Positions 1 to 9,102 of a stretch of DNA of 25,692 bases are shown here, in pieces. Location: positions 1 to 25,692 of the forward strand of contig DBFBLF010000061.1 of NCBI GenBank assembly GCA_048204295.1, read 5' to 3'. Under the pieces are notes generated by a model that was given only the letters and a program-made list of their open reading frames with translations, was not told where the DNA came from and did no database searches. Position 1 is the stretch's first letter; each line of letters begins with the position of its first letter. The position numbers were made by a program, and so were the translations under genes. Source of the DNA: Metaruminococcus_A sp900762715. GTDB taxonomy: Bacteria; Bacillota; Clostridia; Oscillospirales; Ruminococcaceae.

Positions 1-167
1 GAAATTCAGTAGGTGGAGACGGAGCCTGACCGTTATCGCAGGAGGATATAAGGCTTTTATAAGTCCGTATCTGTTTCAAGTGCATGCGCTTTTGCGTATG
101 AAGTAGAGTGGTACCACGGAAGAGGACATCTCCCGTCTCTAAGTTTTAGAGACGGGAGTTTTTTATT
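1..167 (+). promoter_or_regulatory. T-box riboswitch (3' part), tRNA-sensing transcription attenuator
   Basis: The 14-nt T-box core is clear at 105-119 (AGAGTGGTACCACGG). Two exclusive folds can be drawn. In the antiterminator, AGAG (105-108) and ACGG (116-119) pair with CCGT and CTCT (133-140), leaving a 7-nt bulge UGGUACC that would bind the tRNA acceptor end. In the terminator, an 11-bp stem (130-140 with 148-158) is followed by six T. A 7-bp hairpin at 84-101 (CATGCGC, TTTT, GCGTATG) fits the stem III position. The UGGU bulge implies a tRNA with discriminator base A. The 5' strand of stem I lies partly outside the window, so I could not read the specifier codon or the amino acid. The next gene is the fusion enzyme at 221, with nothing between. 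Confidence 0.9.
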
Positions 168-220
168 GTTTTCTTTTGGCACCGGTGAAACAACATTTTA
201 TAAAATAAAGAGGGATTGTT

Positions 221-2752
221 ATGAAAGTTTCTTTTTCCACCTTGGGATGCCCGGATTTTGAATGGGTCGATATTTACTCCATGGCAAAAGACCTGGGGTT
301 TGACGGTGTTGAAATCCGTGGCCTTGGAGATGATATCTCCGCTTTGAACGCGCCGCCTTTTACAGCGGAGCGGCTGCCGCAGACGGTTCAGAAACTAAAA
401 CAGCTCCATTTGGAAATCTCCTGTCTTTCCTGCAACTGCTGCCTGAAGTTTGCAGAACGGGAAGAGGAAAACCGCGGGGAAATTCTTGCGTATATTGACC
501 TTGCGCAGAAGCTCGGGGCGCCGTATATCCGTATTTTGGCCGACCTGCACAAAGAGCCGGAGGGCGAAGTGGACGACGAGGCGATTATCCGCCAGTTAAA
601 AGCGCTTGCCCCTGAGGCTGAAAAGGCCGGCGTAACCCTGCTGGTTGAAACAAACGGCGTATATGCCGATACTGCGCGGCTGCGAAATCTCTTGGAGCAT
701 GTTGCGAGCGACGCAGTCGCCGCGCTCTGGGACATGCACCATCCCTACCGCATCATGGGCGAACAGCCTGAGACAACAGTGCAGAACCTTGGCGCTTATA
801 TAAAGTACATCCATGTAAAGGATTCTGTCCAAACACCGAACGGGGTGGAATACCGCCTGATGGGTGAGGGCGATCTGCCGATTGATGAAATGATTTTTGC
901 CCTGCGTTCCATCAATTACGACGGGTATATTTCTCTTGAATGGGTCAAACGCTGGGCGCCCGATCTGAGCGACGCCGGCGTTGTCTTCCCGCATTTTATC
1001 AATTATATGGAGAAGTACCTCCAGAAAAATATCAGCCGCAGGCCGTTGTTTGACAACAACGCCAAGACCGGCAAATACGTTTGGGAAAAATATTCCCTGA
1101 TTGATTTGACCTTCTCTCAGGTTCTCGACCAGATGGTGGAGGAGTTCCCGGATCAGTATGCTTTCCGCTTCACCACTCTTGATTATACCCGCACCTATTC
1201 CCAGTTCCGGGACGACGTCGACCATTTCGCCCGCGCCCTTCTGGCTCTTGGCGTTAAGAAGGGGGATAAGGTGGCCGTCTGGGCAACCAATGTCCCGCAG
1301 TGGTATATCACTTTCTGGGCGACCGTTAAAATTGGCGCTGTTCTTGTAACAGTTAATACCTCATATAAAATTCATGAGGCGGAATATTTGCTCCGCCAGT
1401 CCGATACCCACACCCTCGTTATGATCGACGGGTTCAAGGATTCCGACTATGTCGGGATTATCAAAGAAATCTGTCCGGAGCTGGAGACGCTGAAGCATGG
1501 GATGCCGCTCCATTCTAGAAAGCTCCCTTTTCTTCGGAACGTTATTACGGTGGATTCCAAGCAGCCAGGCTGCCTGACATGGGAAGAAGCGCTTGAGCGG
1601 GGTGAAACCATCCCGATGGAGCTTGTCTACCAGCGCGCAGCCCTTGTAAACCGGCACGACGTATGCAATATGCAGTATACCTCCGGAACGACCGGCTTCC
1701 CGAAAGGGGTCATGCTGACCCATTACAACGTGGTTAACAACGGAAAAAATATCGGCGACTGCATGGACCTTTCCACCGCCGACCGGATGATGATTCAGGT
1801 GCCGATGTTTCACTGCTTCGGCATGGTCCTTGCCATGACTGCTTGTATGACCCATGGCGTCACCATGTCGCCTCTCCCGGCATTTTCGCCACGGCTGGCG
1901 CTCGAATGCATTAGCAAAGAGAAAATCACCTGTTTTCATGGCGTGCCGACCATGTTTATTGCCATGCTGGAGCACGAAAACTTTAGTAAAACCGATTTCT
2001 CTTATATGCGCACCGGTATTATGGCAGGCAGCCCTTGTCCGATCAAGGTTATGGAAGACGTCGTCAACAAGATGAACATGACTCAGATTTCAATCGTCTA
2101 CGGCCAGACTGAGGCGTCGCCGGGCTGTACCCAGAGCCGGGTTGACGATCCGCTCGACGTTCGTGTCAATACCGTGGGCCGCGCCCTGCCTGGAATTGAA
2201 TGTAAAATTGTCGACCCGGAGACCGGGGAGGATCTGCCGGATAACGTGGACGGTGAGTTCGTCGCCCGGGGCTATAACATTATGAAAGGGTATTACAAAA
2301 TGCCTACCGCTACTGCGGCTGTCATTGATGAGGAAGGCTGGCTCCATACCGGCGACCTCGCCAGAAGACTGCCGGACGGCAACTACAAAATTACCGGCCG
2401 GATCAAGGATATGATTATCCGCGGTGGCGAAAATATTTATCCTAAGGAGATTGAGGACTTTATTTATACCCATCCCAAGGTCAAAGACGTTCAAGTCATC
2501 GGCGTGCCGGATAAACAGTATGGCGAAGAAATTATGGCCTGCGTTATCCTAAAAGAAGGGGAAACATTGACGGAGGACGAACTCAAAGAATATGTCAAGA
2601 GCCATATGGCCAAGCACAAAACCCCACGTTATGTTGATTTTGTCGACGAATTCCCAATGAATGGCGCCGGGAAAATCCTCAAGTATAAAATGAGGGAGCA
2701 GGCAGTTGAAAAATTAAATCTTCAGGATGCAAAAAACATTAAAATGGCGTAA
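221..2752 (+). CDS. Fusion: TIM-barrel sugar-phosphate isomerase/epimerase-like domain + AMP-forming acyl-CoA synthetase
   Basis: The protein has 843 residues and two complete enzyme domains. Residues 1-270 match the xylose-isomerase-like TIM barrel (IolE/sugar-phosphate isomerase type), with likely metal ligands E143, D171, H198 and E240. Residues 290-830 are an ANL-superfamily AMP-binding enzyme: P-loop YTSGTTGFPKG (486-496), YGQTEA (627-632), WLHTGDL (707-713), hinge region around 730-740 and the catalytic lysine K818 in GAGK. The expected second-half reaction is carboxylate + ATP + CoA to acyl-CoA. The closest general type is a medium/long-chain fatty acyl-CoA synthetase, but the substrate cannot be read. 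No signal peptide is seen, so it should be cytoplasmic. The ATG has a good Shine-Dalgarno (AGAGGGA) and lies about 55 nt after the T-box terminator. A frameshift artefact is unlikely because one uninterrupted frame covers both domains. How the two activities cooperate is unknown. Confidence 0.88.
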   Translation: MKVSFSTLGCPDFEWVDIYSMAKDLGFDGVEIRGLGDDISALNAPPFTAERLPQTVQKLKQLHLEISCLSCNCCLKFAEREEENRGEILAYIDLAQKLGAPYIRILADLHKEPEGEVDDEAIIRQLKALAPEAEKAGVTLLVETNGVYADTARLRNLLEHVASDAVAALWDMHHPYRIMGEQPETTVQNLGAYIKYIHVKDSVQTPNGVEYRLMGEGDLPIDEMIFALRSINYDGYISLEWVKRWAPDLSDAGVVFPHFINYMEKYLQKNISRRPLFDNNAKTGKYVWEKYSLIDLTFSQVLDQMVEEFPDQYAFRFTTLDYTRTYSQFRDDVDHFARALLALGVKKGDKVAVWATNVPQWYITFWATVKIGAVLVTVNTSYKIHEAEYLLRQSDTHTLVMIDGFKDSDYVGIIKEICPELETLKHGMPLHSRKLPFLRNVITVDSKQPGCLTWEEALERGETIPMELVYQRAALVNRHDVCNMQYTSGTTGFPKGVMLTHYNVVNNGKNIGDCMDLSTADRMMIQVPMFHCFGMVLAMTACMTHGVTMSPLPAFSPRLALECISKEKITCFHGVPTMFIAMLEHENFSKTDFSYMRTGIMAGSPCPIKVMEDVVNKMNMTQISIVYGQTEASPGCTQSRVDDPLDVRVNTVGRALPGIECKIVDPETGEDLPDNVDGEFVARGYNIMKGYYKMPTATAAVIDEEGWLHTGDLARRLPDGNYKITGRIKDMIIRGGENIYPKEIEDFIYTHPKVKDVQVIGVPDKQYGEEIMACVILKEGETLTEDELKEYVKSHMAKHKTPRYVDFVDEFPMNGAGKILKYKMREQAVEKLNLQDAKNIKMA

Positions 2753-2758
2753 GCAAAA

Positions 2759-2787
2759 GCCCGGCTGAAAGCCGGGCCTTTCTTTTT
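2759..2787 (+). terminator. Intrinsic terminator of the fusion gene
   Basis: A perfect 8-bp stem (GCCCGGCT, loop GAA, AGCCGGGC) is followed by TTTCTTTTT, 6 nt after the stop codon. On the minus strand the same stem is followed by TTTTGCTT, so it may also stop leftward transcripts of the transglutaminase operon, which ends at 2934. Confidence 0.9.
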
Positions 2788-2933
2788 ACTTTGCCGGAAG
2801 TCGGTTCCGTTACTTGATCGTGCCTTTTGTGAAAGCCTTTGGAAGGCGGGTTCGGCGTCGGACAGAAGATACGGTCTAGTCGGCTACACGCCGCTTTTTC
2901 AATTCTGGTACATGAACCGCCTTTGGTTACGGC

Positions 2934-5324
2934 TCACTTTTCAATCCGCAGCCGCAGAATAAACTGGCGCAGCCGCCCGAAACGCTGCCGGACGACGGAC
3001 AGGAGATGGTTGCGCATATCCTGTATCTTTTTCAGATCGCCTACGTTGATATTTTCTCCCCTGTAGTGAAGGCGGGTGTAAACCTCCGCCGCTTCTGCAA
3101 GGGAGGCGGTGCGGGTTTTAAAAAGGTGATCGGCCCGCTGTACGTAGGCAGAAAGCGTTTCGCCTTCTTCCAACCGAACGCCGCAGCGGCTTAAAAGCAA
3201 CAGAATTTCCCGGAAATCCAGATAGGCTTTGTCAGCTACAGAAGCTCTGTTGTATTTTTTATGGTATCTGTTAATTTTAAAATAGCAGGCGGCCAGCAGT
3301 GCTAGCAGAAGCAGCAATATGGCCCCGATACAGATGAGAAAAATTTGCTCGCTGGTCAGTTTGAAGCTGTTCTTTTCCCCTTCGGGCAAATTGGGACGAA
3401 ACGTCTCTTGGTTTCCGTTCGGCTCCGGTGTTTCCTGCGGCGTTTCTGAAGGAACGGCCGGCCCAGTCTGTTCGTCTTCCCAGTCGGAATACCGTTCTCC
3501 CTGCCGTGAGGCGGTCGGCTCAAACGGAATCCAGCCAACCCCTTCCAAATATGCTTCAGGCCAGGCATGCCCCTCTTCTTTCAGGACAAGGTATGCGGAT
3601 TCTTGCCCGGGGATCCATTGGTTGCATCTTGCAGAAAAGCCTTGGACATAACGAGTGGGGATTCCAATGCTGCGCGCCATAACTGCCATTGCAGTCGCGA
3701 AATAGGTGCAGTAACCTTTTTTATTGTCGAAAAGGAAGAAGTCCACAAAATCGCGGTCCTCCGGTACTTCCCCAGGAGTCAGGGTGTACTCGTAGTTCTG
3801 GCTCAAGTAATGCTCAATTGCTTTGAGCTTGTCATAGTCGCTCTCATAACCCAGGGTTATTTCCAAAGTGAGCTCATGAACCCGCTCCGGCAGGGTTTCC
3901 GGCAGGGTGGTATAGTTTTGCCTGATCCAGTCACTCCGGTCTTTCAACACCTTCTCAAAATCCGAAGAAAACATAAGGGAGTTGGTGTCAAGATATGTTG
4001 ACACGTCCCAGTACGATATATCCGGCATATAGGGGGCGTCATAGCTGTATTCGTAGTTAGATTCTGAAACGACGAATTGTCGGAATAGGGAGGAGTTATA
4101 GTTGATATCAAGAAAGCTGGTGCTGTACACGGCATTTCTCTGGGGCTGGTCAAAAAGCGCGCCATAGCTGTAGAGGCTAAAGGGAAAACTCTTTCCATCT
4201 GAGTTGGCGTTTAAAAAAAAGGCTTTTTGCGGCAGAAAAACAGAGCGGGTAAAAATATCGCTGTAGGTAATTTTCATTGGGATAACGCCGGCAAGGTCGA
4301 GCGTGTCTGTCCCGGTTCCGTAGCGTTCCATGGCATAAAGCATTTCAATACTGTCAAGCTCGTTCTCAAAGTAAGGGGAAACAAAGTTTACCGCGTTCCG
4401 TTCCCATCCCCTCCCGGTATAGGTATCCTGAGTCGAACCGGCCAGGTATAGGCCGGAGCGGGGTTTTTCACCTGGAAACAAAACCTCCATAACTTTTCCA
4501 AAATTCATGGAAAGGTCTCCGCCCAGTTCTTCGCTTGTTCCAGTGAAGCCCAGGGTGTTCAGACCAAATTCGTAGCCGTTCTGCCCGTAAATACCCATAT
4601 TGGCCAGCAGGGTGCTAAACCAGTACTCGACCGTGTCGTATGCTTCTACCATAAAACTCCAGTCAATCGGTTCCTCTTTCCGGGGAAGGCTCACTGTTAT
4701 AACTGAAGTGAGAAAGCTGACCGGGAAAAGAAAAAGGGCGACAAGGCCGCTGGAAATTTGCTTTTTCTGCCTGCTGGAAGTACGGAAGCAAATTTCAACT
4801 AAGACAGAAATTAGATAGGTAACTGCAAAAGCAAGAGTGAAAAACGGAACCTCTTCACTACTTACGCCCAGCCAGACCAATATGCCGATGATCCCCGCCA
4901 TGCAAATAACCCGCAGTGCGAGCAGCTTTTGAAGAAAATAGCTTGCAAGACCTGCGCAATAGACGTAGATGCAGACGGTGAGCAGCGCGTAATTTAAATT
5001 ATAGTCCGTATCGTACTTAGGGTTATAAAGCAGCCACCAGTCGGTGATATTGCCTCCTCCGCCTGCTGGGAGGAAGGCCGCCAGCCCTATACAGAAAGCG
5101 ACTGCCGCCAGCAAAAAAATACCGGTAAGCAGTATGGGCCAATGCTTCTTAAGCCGGTCAAAAACCCAGATCAGCACCAAAAACGCGGCAATTACGAACA
5201 GCAAAACGAAATCGTTCATCCGCATGCCAAACCGGTTATTAAAATAGAGCACCCCACCCCCGCTTAGCAAAAATGCAATAAGCAGCGGGTAGAGGTGGGC
5301 GGCAAAAGAATGTTTACGGTTCAT
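2934..5324 (-). CDS. Transglutaminase-like membrane protein (TgpA type)
   Basis: The 796-residue protein begins with about seven hydrophobic segments (roughly 10-30, 38-56, 63-86, 110-132, 136-153, 158-180, 189-212). A large extracytoplasmic region follows, with a papain-like transglutaminase core. The likely catalytic residues are C539 (GYCTYF), H586 (GHAWPEA) and an acidic residue in WIPFEPT (E602, where the classical triad has Asp). A proline/glutamate-rich linker (about 615-650), one more membrane span (about 660-682) and a basic cytoplasmic tail of about 110 residues complete it. It is the third gene of a MoxR - DUF58 - transglutaminase operon, a widely conserved trio. Its ATG overlaps the stop codon of the DUF58 gene (ATGA), indicating translational coupling. 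The family is thought to act on cell-envelope proteins, but the substrate is unknown. Confidence 0.9.
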   Translation of the reverse strand: MNRKHSFAAHLYPLLIAFLLSGGGVLYFNNRFGMRMNDFVLLFVIAAFLVLIWVFDRLKKHWPILLTGIFLLAAVAFCIGLAAFLPAGGGGNITDWWLLYNPKYDTDYNLNYALLTVCIYVYCAGLASYFLQKLLALRVICMAGIIGILVWLGVSSEEVPFFTLAFAVTYLISVLVEICFRTSSRQKKQISSGLVALFLFPVSFLTSVITVSLPRKEEPIDWSFMVEAYDTVEYWFSTLLANMGIYGQNGYEFGLNTLGFTGTSEELGGDLSMNFGKVMEVLFPGEKPRSGLYLAGSTQDTYTGRGWERNAVNFVSPYFENELDSIEMLYAMERYGTGTDTLDLAGVIPMKITYSDIFTRSVFLPQKAFFLNANSDGKSFPFSLYSYGALFDQPQRNAVYSTSFLDINYNSSLFRQFVVSESNYEYSYDAPYMPDISYWDVSTYLDTNSLMFSSDFEKVLKDRSDWIRQNYTTLPETLPERVHELTLEITLGYESDYDKLKAIEHYLSQNYEYTLTPGEVPEDRDFVDFFLFDNKKGYCTYFATAMAVMARSIGIPTRYVQGFSARCNQWIPGQESAYLVLKEEGHAWPEAYLEGVGWIPFEPTASRQGERYSDWEDEQTGPAVPSETPQETPEPNGNQETFRPNLPEGEKNSFKLTSEQIFLICIGAILLLLLALLAACYFKINRYHKKYNRASVADKAYLDFREILLLLSRCGVRLEEGETLSAYVQRADHLFKTRTASLAEAAEVYTRLHYRGENINVGDLKKIQDMRNHLLSVVRQRFGRLRQFILRLRIEK

Positions 5325-6520
5325 GGAATCCGACCTCCCCGCTGCATATCCAGAACTTCAGCTATTTCCTGCTCCTTTGAAATTCTGAAAAAGCGAACCC
5401 GTTTATCAAGGTTATGACGCGGGCCCTCCTGCCGCTCGTCACCGATTTGGATGATGCAAAGCCCGGTGTTCAGGGAAAGGACATTTTCCGCCGCACGGCA
5501 CAATTCTTCATCCAGCTTATGGGTAACGATAATACAGTAGCTTCTCCCGCTGTATTGATAGGCGGCCTTTCTTAAAAGGGAGGGGAGAACGGAAAGGCTG
5601 CGGAACGGAATATCGGAGCAAACTCTGTAAAAACGGTCAAAGCTGCCCTGGTCCTGTATTTCCATACTGACCCCCTGGGGGCGGTCTGTTCCATAGATAA
5701 CCTCGAGAGGGGTTTTGCGCCTTACAAAATAATCGGCAATAGCCAGCGAAGTTTCTATGATTTTATCTTCGATTATAATGCGGGTGACTGGGTCTGCCGG
5801 ACGGATTTCCGCAAGGTCCATAATTAGCAGGATTTTGGTTTTCGGCGTGTCAATGTATTTCCGCACCAGCAGCTCCTGCTGCCTGGCGGAGAGCTTCCAG
5901 TTGACCATTTTGAGCCCGTCCCCTGGGGTGTAGGAGCGGGATTCAACGTCCGGCTGATCATTTGTATGCGTCATGGAAAATGGCACTGCTTTCGCATCTT
6001 CGTCCAGCGGAGCGGCGGCGAGCCTGTTCAACCGTACCACCCGCGGCAGGACTTGTACCGGAATTTCTTCGCCGGCCGAGCGCTTAAGGCGGAACAGGTT
6101 CAGAAAATCCGTCACAACAATGGTATCTACCCCAACGGGATAGTGCCCGCGGTAAAGGCAGCGAATTTGGGCGTGCTTTTCAATCCGGTCTTTGGGAAGC
6201 AAGCTGTAGTTCCAGCTTTCCTCCAACCCTGACGCTTCATAAAGCCCTGATTTAAAGCTCACTCGAATGCCGGGGTAAACCACTTTTTTTTCATTAACCA
6301 GTACAAACCAGTAGGATGTTTCCTCTCCTTTATAAAGGACGCGCTCGTCCACGCTTTGAGAAATACGAAGGCTGAAGAAAACATATACCAGGTAAAGGAA
6401 GGAAACCATAGGCAGAATGAACAGGATGAAAAGCGGCAGGTAGCTGATTCCGCCGTAAAAACTGGCAAACGTCCCCGCCGCAAGGATGAGGAATAAAAGA
6501 ATCAAACGGTTTCGTATCAT
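5321..6520 (-). CDS. DUF58 domain protein (MoxR-associated, vWA-like)
   Basis: This 399-residue protein starts with two adjacent membrane segments (about 5-24 and 27-50). A beta-rich stretch follows, then the DUF58 signature around 195-213 (SYTPGDGLKMVNWKLSAR), and then a region resembling a von Willebrand A fold (ILLIMDLAE with an acidic DxA in place of a full MIDAS). The ATG is preceded by GAGG at a suitable distance. It sits 15 nt downstream of the MoxR-type ATPase gene and overlaps the transglutaminase gene by 4 bp. By family knowledge DUF58 proteins partner with MoxR ATPases in chaperone-like or envelope-related functions. The exact role here is not deducible. Confidence 0.9.
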   Translation of the reverse strand: MIRNRLILLFLILAAGTFASFYGGISYLPLFILFILPMVSFLYLVYVFFSLRISQSVDERVLYKGEETSYWFVLVNEKKVVYPGIRVSFKSGLYEASGLEESWNYSLLPKDRIEKHAQIRCLYRGHYPVGVDTIVVTDFLNLFRLKRSAGEEIPVQVLPRVVRLNRLAAAPLDEDAKAVPFSMTHTNDQPDVESRSYTPGDGLKMVNWKLSARQQELLVRKYIDTPKTKILLIMDLAEIRPADPVTRIIIEDKIIETSLAIADYFVRRKTPLEVIYGTDRPQGVSMEIQDQGSFDRFYRVCSDIPFRSLSVLPSLLRKAAYQYSGRSYCIIVTHKLDEELCRAAENVLSLNTGLCIIQIGDERQEGPRHNLDKRVRFFRISKEQEIAEVLDMQRGGRIP

Positions 6521-6535
6521 GGCGGCCTCGCTTTT

Positions 6536-7489
6536 TTAAGAGGGGTTCGAATCGGGGAGGATAGGCACGTGGATTTTATGGATGATTTCGCTCAAGACGC
6601 TTTCTGCGGTCAGGTTCTTAATTTTGGCTTCCGGTGTCAGCACCAGGCGGTGACAGAGCACGTAGGGGGCCATTTTCTGCACGTCGTCCGGCAGGACATA
6701 ATCCCTTCCCGCAAGATAGGCGCAGGCCTGCGAAGTCCGCACCAGCGCAAGCGTGGCGCGGGGACTGGCCCCCAGGGCGAACGAGGCGTTTTCCCGGGTG
6801 CCTCCCACAATATTGACAACATAGCTGACGACGTCTTTTGCCATCCGGACAGAAGCAACTTCCCTCTGCATAGTAAGAATATCCTCTTTCCCTGCAACAG
6901 CTTCCAGTTGTGTGCCGGCTGAACCGCTGAGGTACTGTTCCGCCATGGAGGTTTCATCCGGAAAGGACGGGTAGCCGATTGAAAGGCGGATCAGGAAGCG
7001 GTCTAATTGCGCTTCCGGGAGGTTGTAAGTCCCTAGAAAGTCAATAGGGTTCTGTGTCGCAATGACCATAAAAGGCGCTTCAAGCGGGTAGGTTTTGCCA
7101 TCAATGGTCACCTGCCGTTCCTGCATTGCCTCCAGAAGGCTCGCCTGCGTTTTGGGAGAGGTCCGGTTGATTTCATCGGCGAGAACGATATTGCTCATGA
7201 CGGCTCCCCTGGAAAACTCAAAGCTGCCCTCTTTCATATTGTAAATTGAAAGACCGGTAACATCGCTCGGCAAGGTGTCGGGCGTGAACTGGATCCGGCT
7301 GAATCCGCAGCCGAGCGAACAGGCGAGAGCATTGGCCAGAGTAGTTTTTCCGACTCCGGGAACGTCTTCCAACAGGAGGTGTCCCTCTGAAAGCAGGGTG
7401 ATGACTGCCAGTTCAACGCTTTCGTGTTTGCCAATAATTGCTTTGTCTATATTTTCTATAATGCGTTTTGCAGTTTGATAATGTTGCAT
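6536..7489 (-). CDS. MoxR-family AAA+ ATPase
   Basis: From the ATG at 7489 the protein has 317 residues, the usual MoxR size. Visible motifs, numbered from the GTG four codons upstream, are Walker A (EDVPGVGKTT, about 45-54), Walker B (IVLADE, 105-110), sensor 1 (ATQNP, about 148-152) and an arginine-finger region (LPEAQLDRFL). I prefer the ATG because AGGTGG lies 8 nt upstream; the GTG at 7501 has only a weak ribosome-binding site. It is the first gene of the operon with DUF58 and transglutaminase genes, behind a near-consensus promoter. The ATPase probably remodels or activates partner proteins encoded by the same operon; this is family knowledge, not seen in the sequence. Confidence 0.92.
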   Translation of the reverse strand: MQHYQTAKRIIENIDKAIIGKHESVELAVITLLSEGHLLLEDVPGVGKTTLANALACSLGCGFSRIQFTPDTLPSDVTGLSIYNMKEGSFEFSRGAVMSNIVLADEINRTSPKTQASLLEAMQERQVTIDGKTYPLEAPFMVIATQNPIDFLGTYNLPEAQLDRFLIRLSIGYPSFPDETSMAEQYLSGSAGTQLEAVAGKEDILTMQREVASVRMAKDVVSYVVNIVGGTRENASFALGASPRATLALVRTSQACAYLAGRDYVLPDDVQKMAPYVLCHRLVLTPEAKIKNLTAESVLSEIIHKIHVPILPDSNPS

Positions 7490-7522
7490 CTGCCTTCCCA
7501 CCTTATCATTCTAATTTTATAT

Positions 7523-7551
7523 ATTATAATACGGATTGAGTAAACCTACAA
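7523..7551 (-). promoter_or_regulatory. Sigma-A type promoter of the moxR operon
   Basis: On the minus strand, TTGTAG (7546-7551) and a perfect TATAAT (7523-7528) are spaced 17 nt apart. The start codon of the ATPase lies 34 nt downstream of the -10. The promoter sits directly behind the broken 3' end of feoB. Confidence 0.75.
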
Positions 7552-7584
7552 TAAAATTCATAAAAACATAAGATTTTTTGTGTA

Positions 7585-9075
7585 TTATAACGTGATTGGT
7601 TCAGGGAAATTAGAGAATTTTCCAAAAAGGCTCTGTTGTTTCCCTTTTGAAAAAGGTGGGAAACGGCCGTTGCAGGGAACAAAGTTGTTGGTAACGGTGG
7701 CAATCAGCCGTTCGCGCGGGGAATCAATAATCCGGCACCCGACAACGCCGCAGGCGTTGCATCCAAAACCCATTGCCATGGTCAGCGCCTGTTTGCCATG
7801 TGCGCAGGCCTTTTTAAAGTATTTATCCATGTTAAAGGCAATTCTGGGAAGGTAGCCGGAATCCTCCAACAGTGTGAAGAGCGGGAAGAAAATCGCCATC
7901 GGCGGCAGCATAACTGAAACTACCCAGGCGAGAGTGCGGTACATCCCCTCTACAAACAGCCCTTGTACCCAGGAGGGAGCGCCTAGGAAGAAGCAGAACT
8001 CGGTTAGCCGGTCTTCTACCCAGAACAGCCCGGTAGAAAGCAGTTCTGAAGGATAGTTTGCCCCGACGATGGTGATCCAGAAGATAACGCCGAGCAGCAG
8101 GATCATGATGGGTATCCCGGTCGCTTTAGAGGTAAGAACCCGGTCGATTTTCCGGTCGCGGCTGTTGTAGCCGCTTTTGGGAACCGAGACGCAAAGCTGG
8201 TAAATCTGTTCCGCGCGCTCTACGATTTTGGAGACGACCAGATCGCGAAAGGTGTCTTTGGTAATCTCTTTTTCCTTTAGTCCTTCCCAGATTTCGGAAA
8301 GCGCGGTTTGAATTGCGACGTTTCCTGAAAGGTCGTGCCCCAAAAATTTAGCAAGGGATTCCCGCAGTGTTTCATCCAGGTCAAGAAGCTTTAAGCAGAC
8401 CCAGCGGGCGGGAATTCCACTGACCTTGGGGGAGACCAGCGGCAGAAGAGTTTCAATTGCCCGCTCCACCTCCGGTCCGTAACTGAGTTTTGGCGGGTAG
8501 GTTTTCTGTACCCCGAACGCAACTTTCTCCACTTCGTCCATCAGCTCTTCTAACCCTTTTCCATCACGGGCGCTGGTGCCGATAACCGGAACGCCCAGCT
8601 GGAGGGAGAGTTCATCCAAGTCGATGCGGATTTTTTTCTTTTTTGCCTCGTCCAACAAGTTGACGCAGACCACTGCCTTGTCGGTGATTTCAAGCGTCTG
8701 GAGGACAAGGTTCAGGTTCCGTTCTAGGCAGGTGGCGTCGGTGACGACAATGGTGGTATCGGGCGAGCCGAAGCAGATAAAATCGCGCGCCACCTCTTCT
8801 TCTACCGAGTTTGCCATTAGGGAATATGTACCCGGGATATCCACCATAATAAAACGTTTTCCGTTGTGGATATATTCCCCCTGGGCATTGGAAACGGTTT
8901 TTCCGGGCCAGTTCCCGGTGTGCTGTTTCATACCGGTCAGGGCGTTAAAAACTGTGCTTTTTCCCACGTTGGGGTTACCGGCCAGTGCAATGATCCTTTC
9001 GTCTGGGCCGGATTTTTTTACGACGAGCTCAGAGCCGTCGACCGCGGCCCCGGTGGATTTTCTGGTTAAGCCCAT
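7585..9075 (-). CDS. feoB: Ferrous iron transport protein FeoB, C-terminally truncated
   Basis: FeoB imports Fe(II) across the inner membrane with an N-terminal G domain. From the ATG at 9075 (GAGGTG 9 nt upstream) the protein has 496 residues. The G motifs are intact: GNPNVGKS (33-40), DIPG (79-82), NLLDE (139-143) and SAR (168-170). Membrane segments start near 322, and the conserved block GCNACGVVGCRIIDSPRER (438-456) is present. The family sequence continues to FVPCNGRFP (465-473), then changes to about 23 residues that do not look like FeoB, and stops. FeoB proteins of this type normally run on with several more helices, so about a quarter is missing. Transport is probably lost or altered. 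feoA lies upstream with a 67-bp gap. A GTG at 9087 is a less likely start. Confidence 0.88.
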   Translation of the reverse strand: MGLTRKSTGAAVDGSELVVKKSGPDERIIALAGNPNVGKSTVFNALTGMKQHTGNWPGKTVSNAQGEYIHNGKRFIMVDIPGTYSLMANSVEEEVARDFICFGSPDTTIVVTDATCLERNLNLVLQTLEITDKAVVCVNLLDEAKKKKIRIDLDELSLQLGVPVIGTSARDGKGLEELMDEVEKVAFGVQKTYPPKLSYGPEVERAIETLLPLVSPKVSGIPARWVCLKLLDLDETLRESLAKFLGHDLSGNVAIQTALSEIWEGLKEKEITKDTFRDLVVSKIVERAEQIYQLCVSVPKSGYNSRDRKIDRVLTSKATGIPIMILLLGVIFWITIVGANYPSELLSTGLFWVEDRLTEFCFFLGAPSWVQGLFVEGMYRTLAWVVSVMLPPMAIFFPLFTLLEDSGYLPRIAFNMDKYFKKACAHGKQALTMAMGFGCNACGVVGCRIIDSPRERLIATVTNNFVPCNGRFPPFSKGKQQSLFGKFSNFPEPITL

Positions 9076-9102
9076 ACAGCTGTTCACCTCGTTAATCTAT
9101 TA

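Noticed and set aside
596..1225. 209-codon minus-strand frame opposite the fusion gene
   Set aside because: It is a shadow of the fusion gene: no family pattern, no ribosome-binding site, and the plus-strand frame shows intact enzyme motifs.
7600..7690. Insertion-sequence end at the feoB break (GGCTCTGTTG-like sequence)
   Set aside because: No transposase, no second end and no target duplication are visible nearby.
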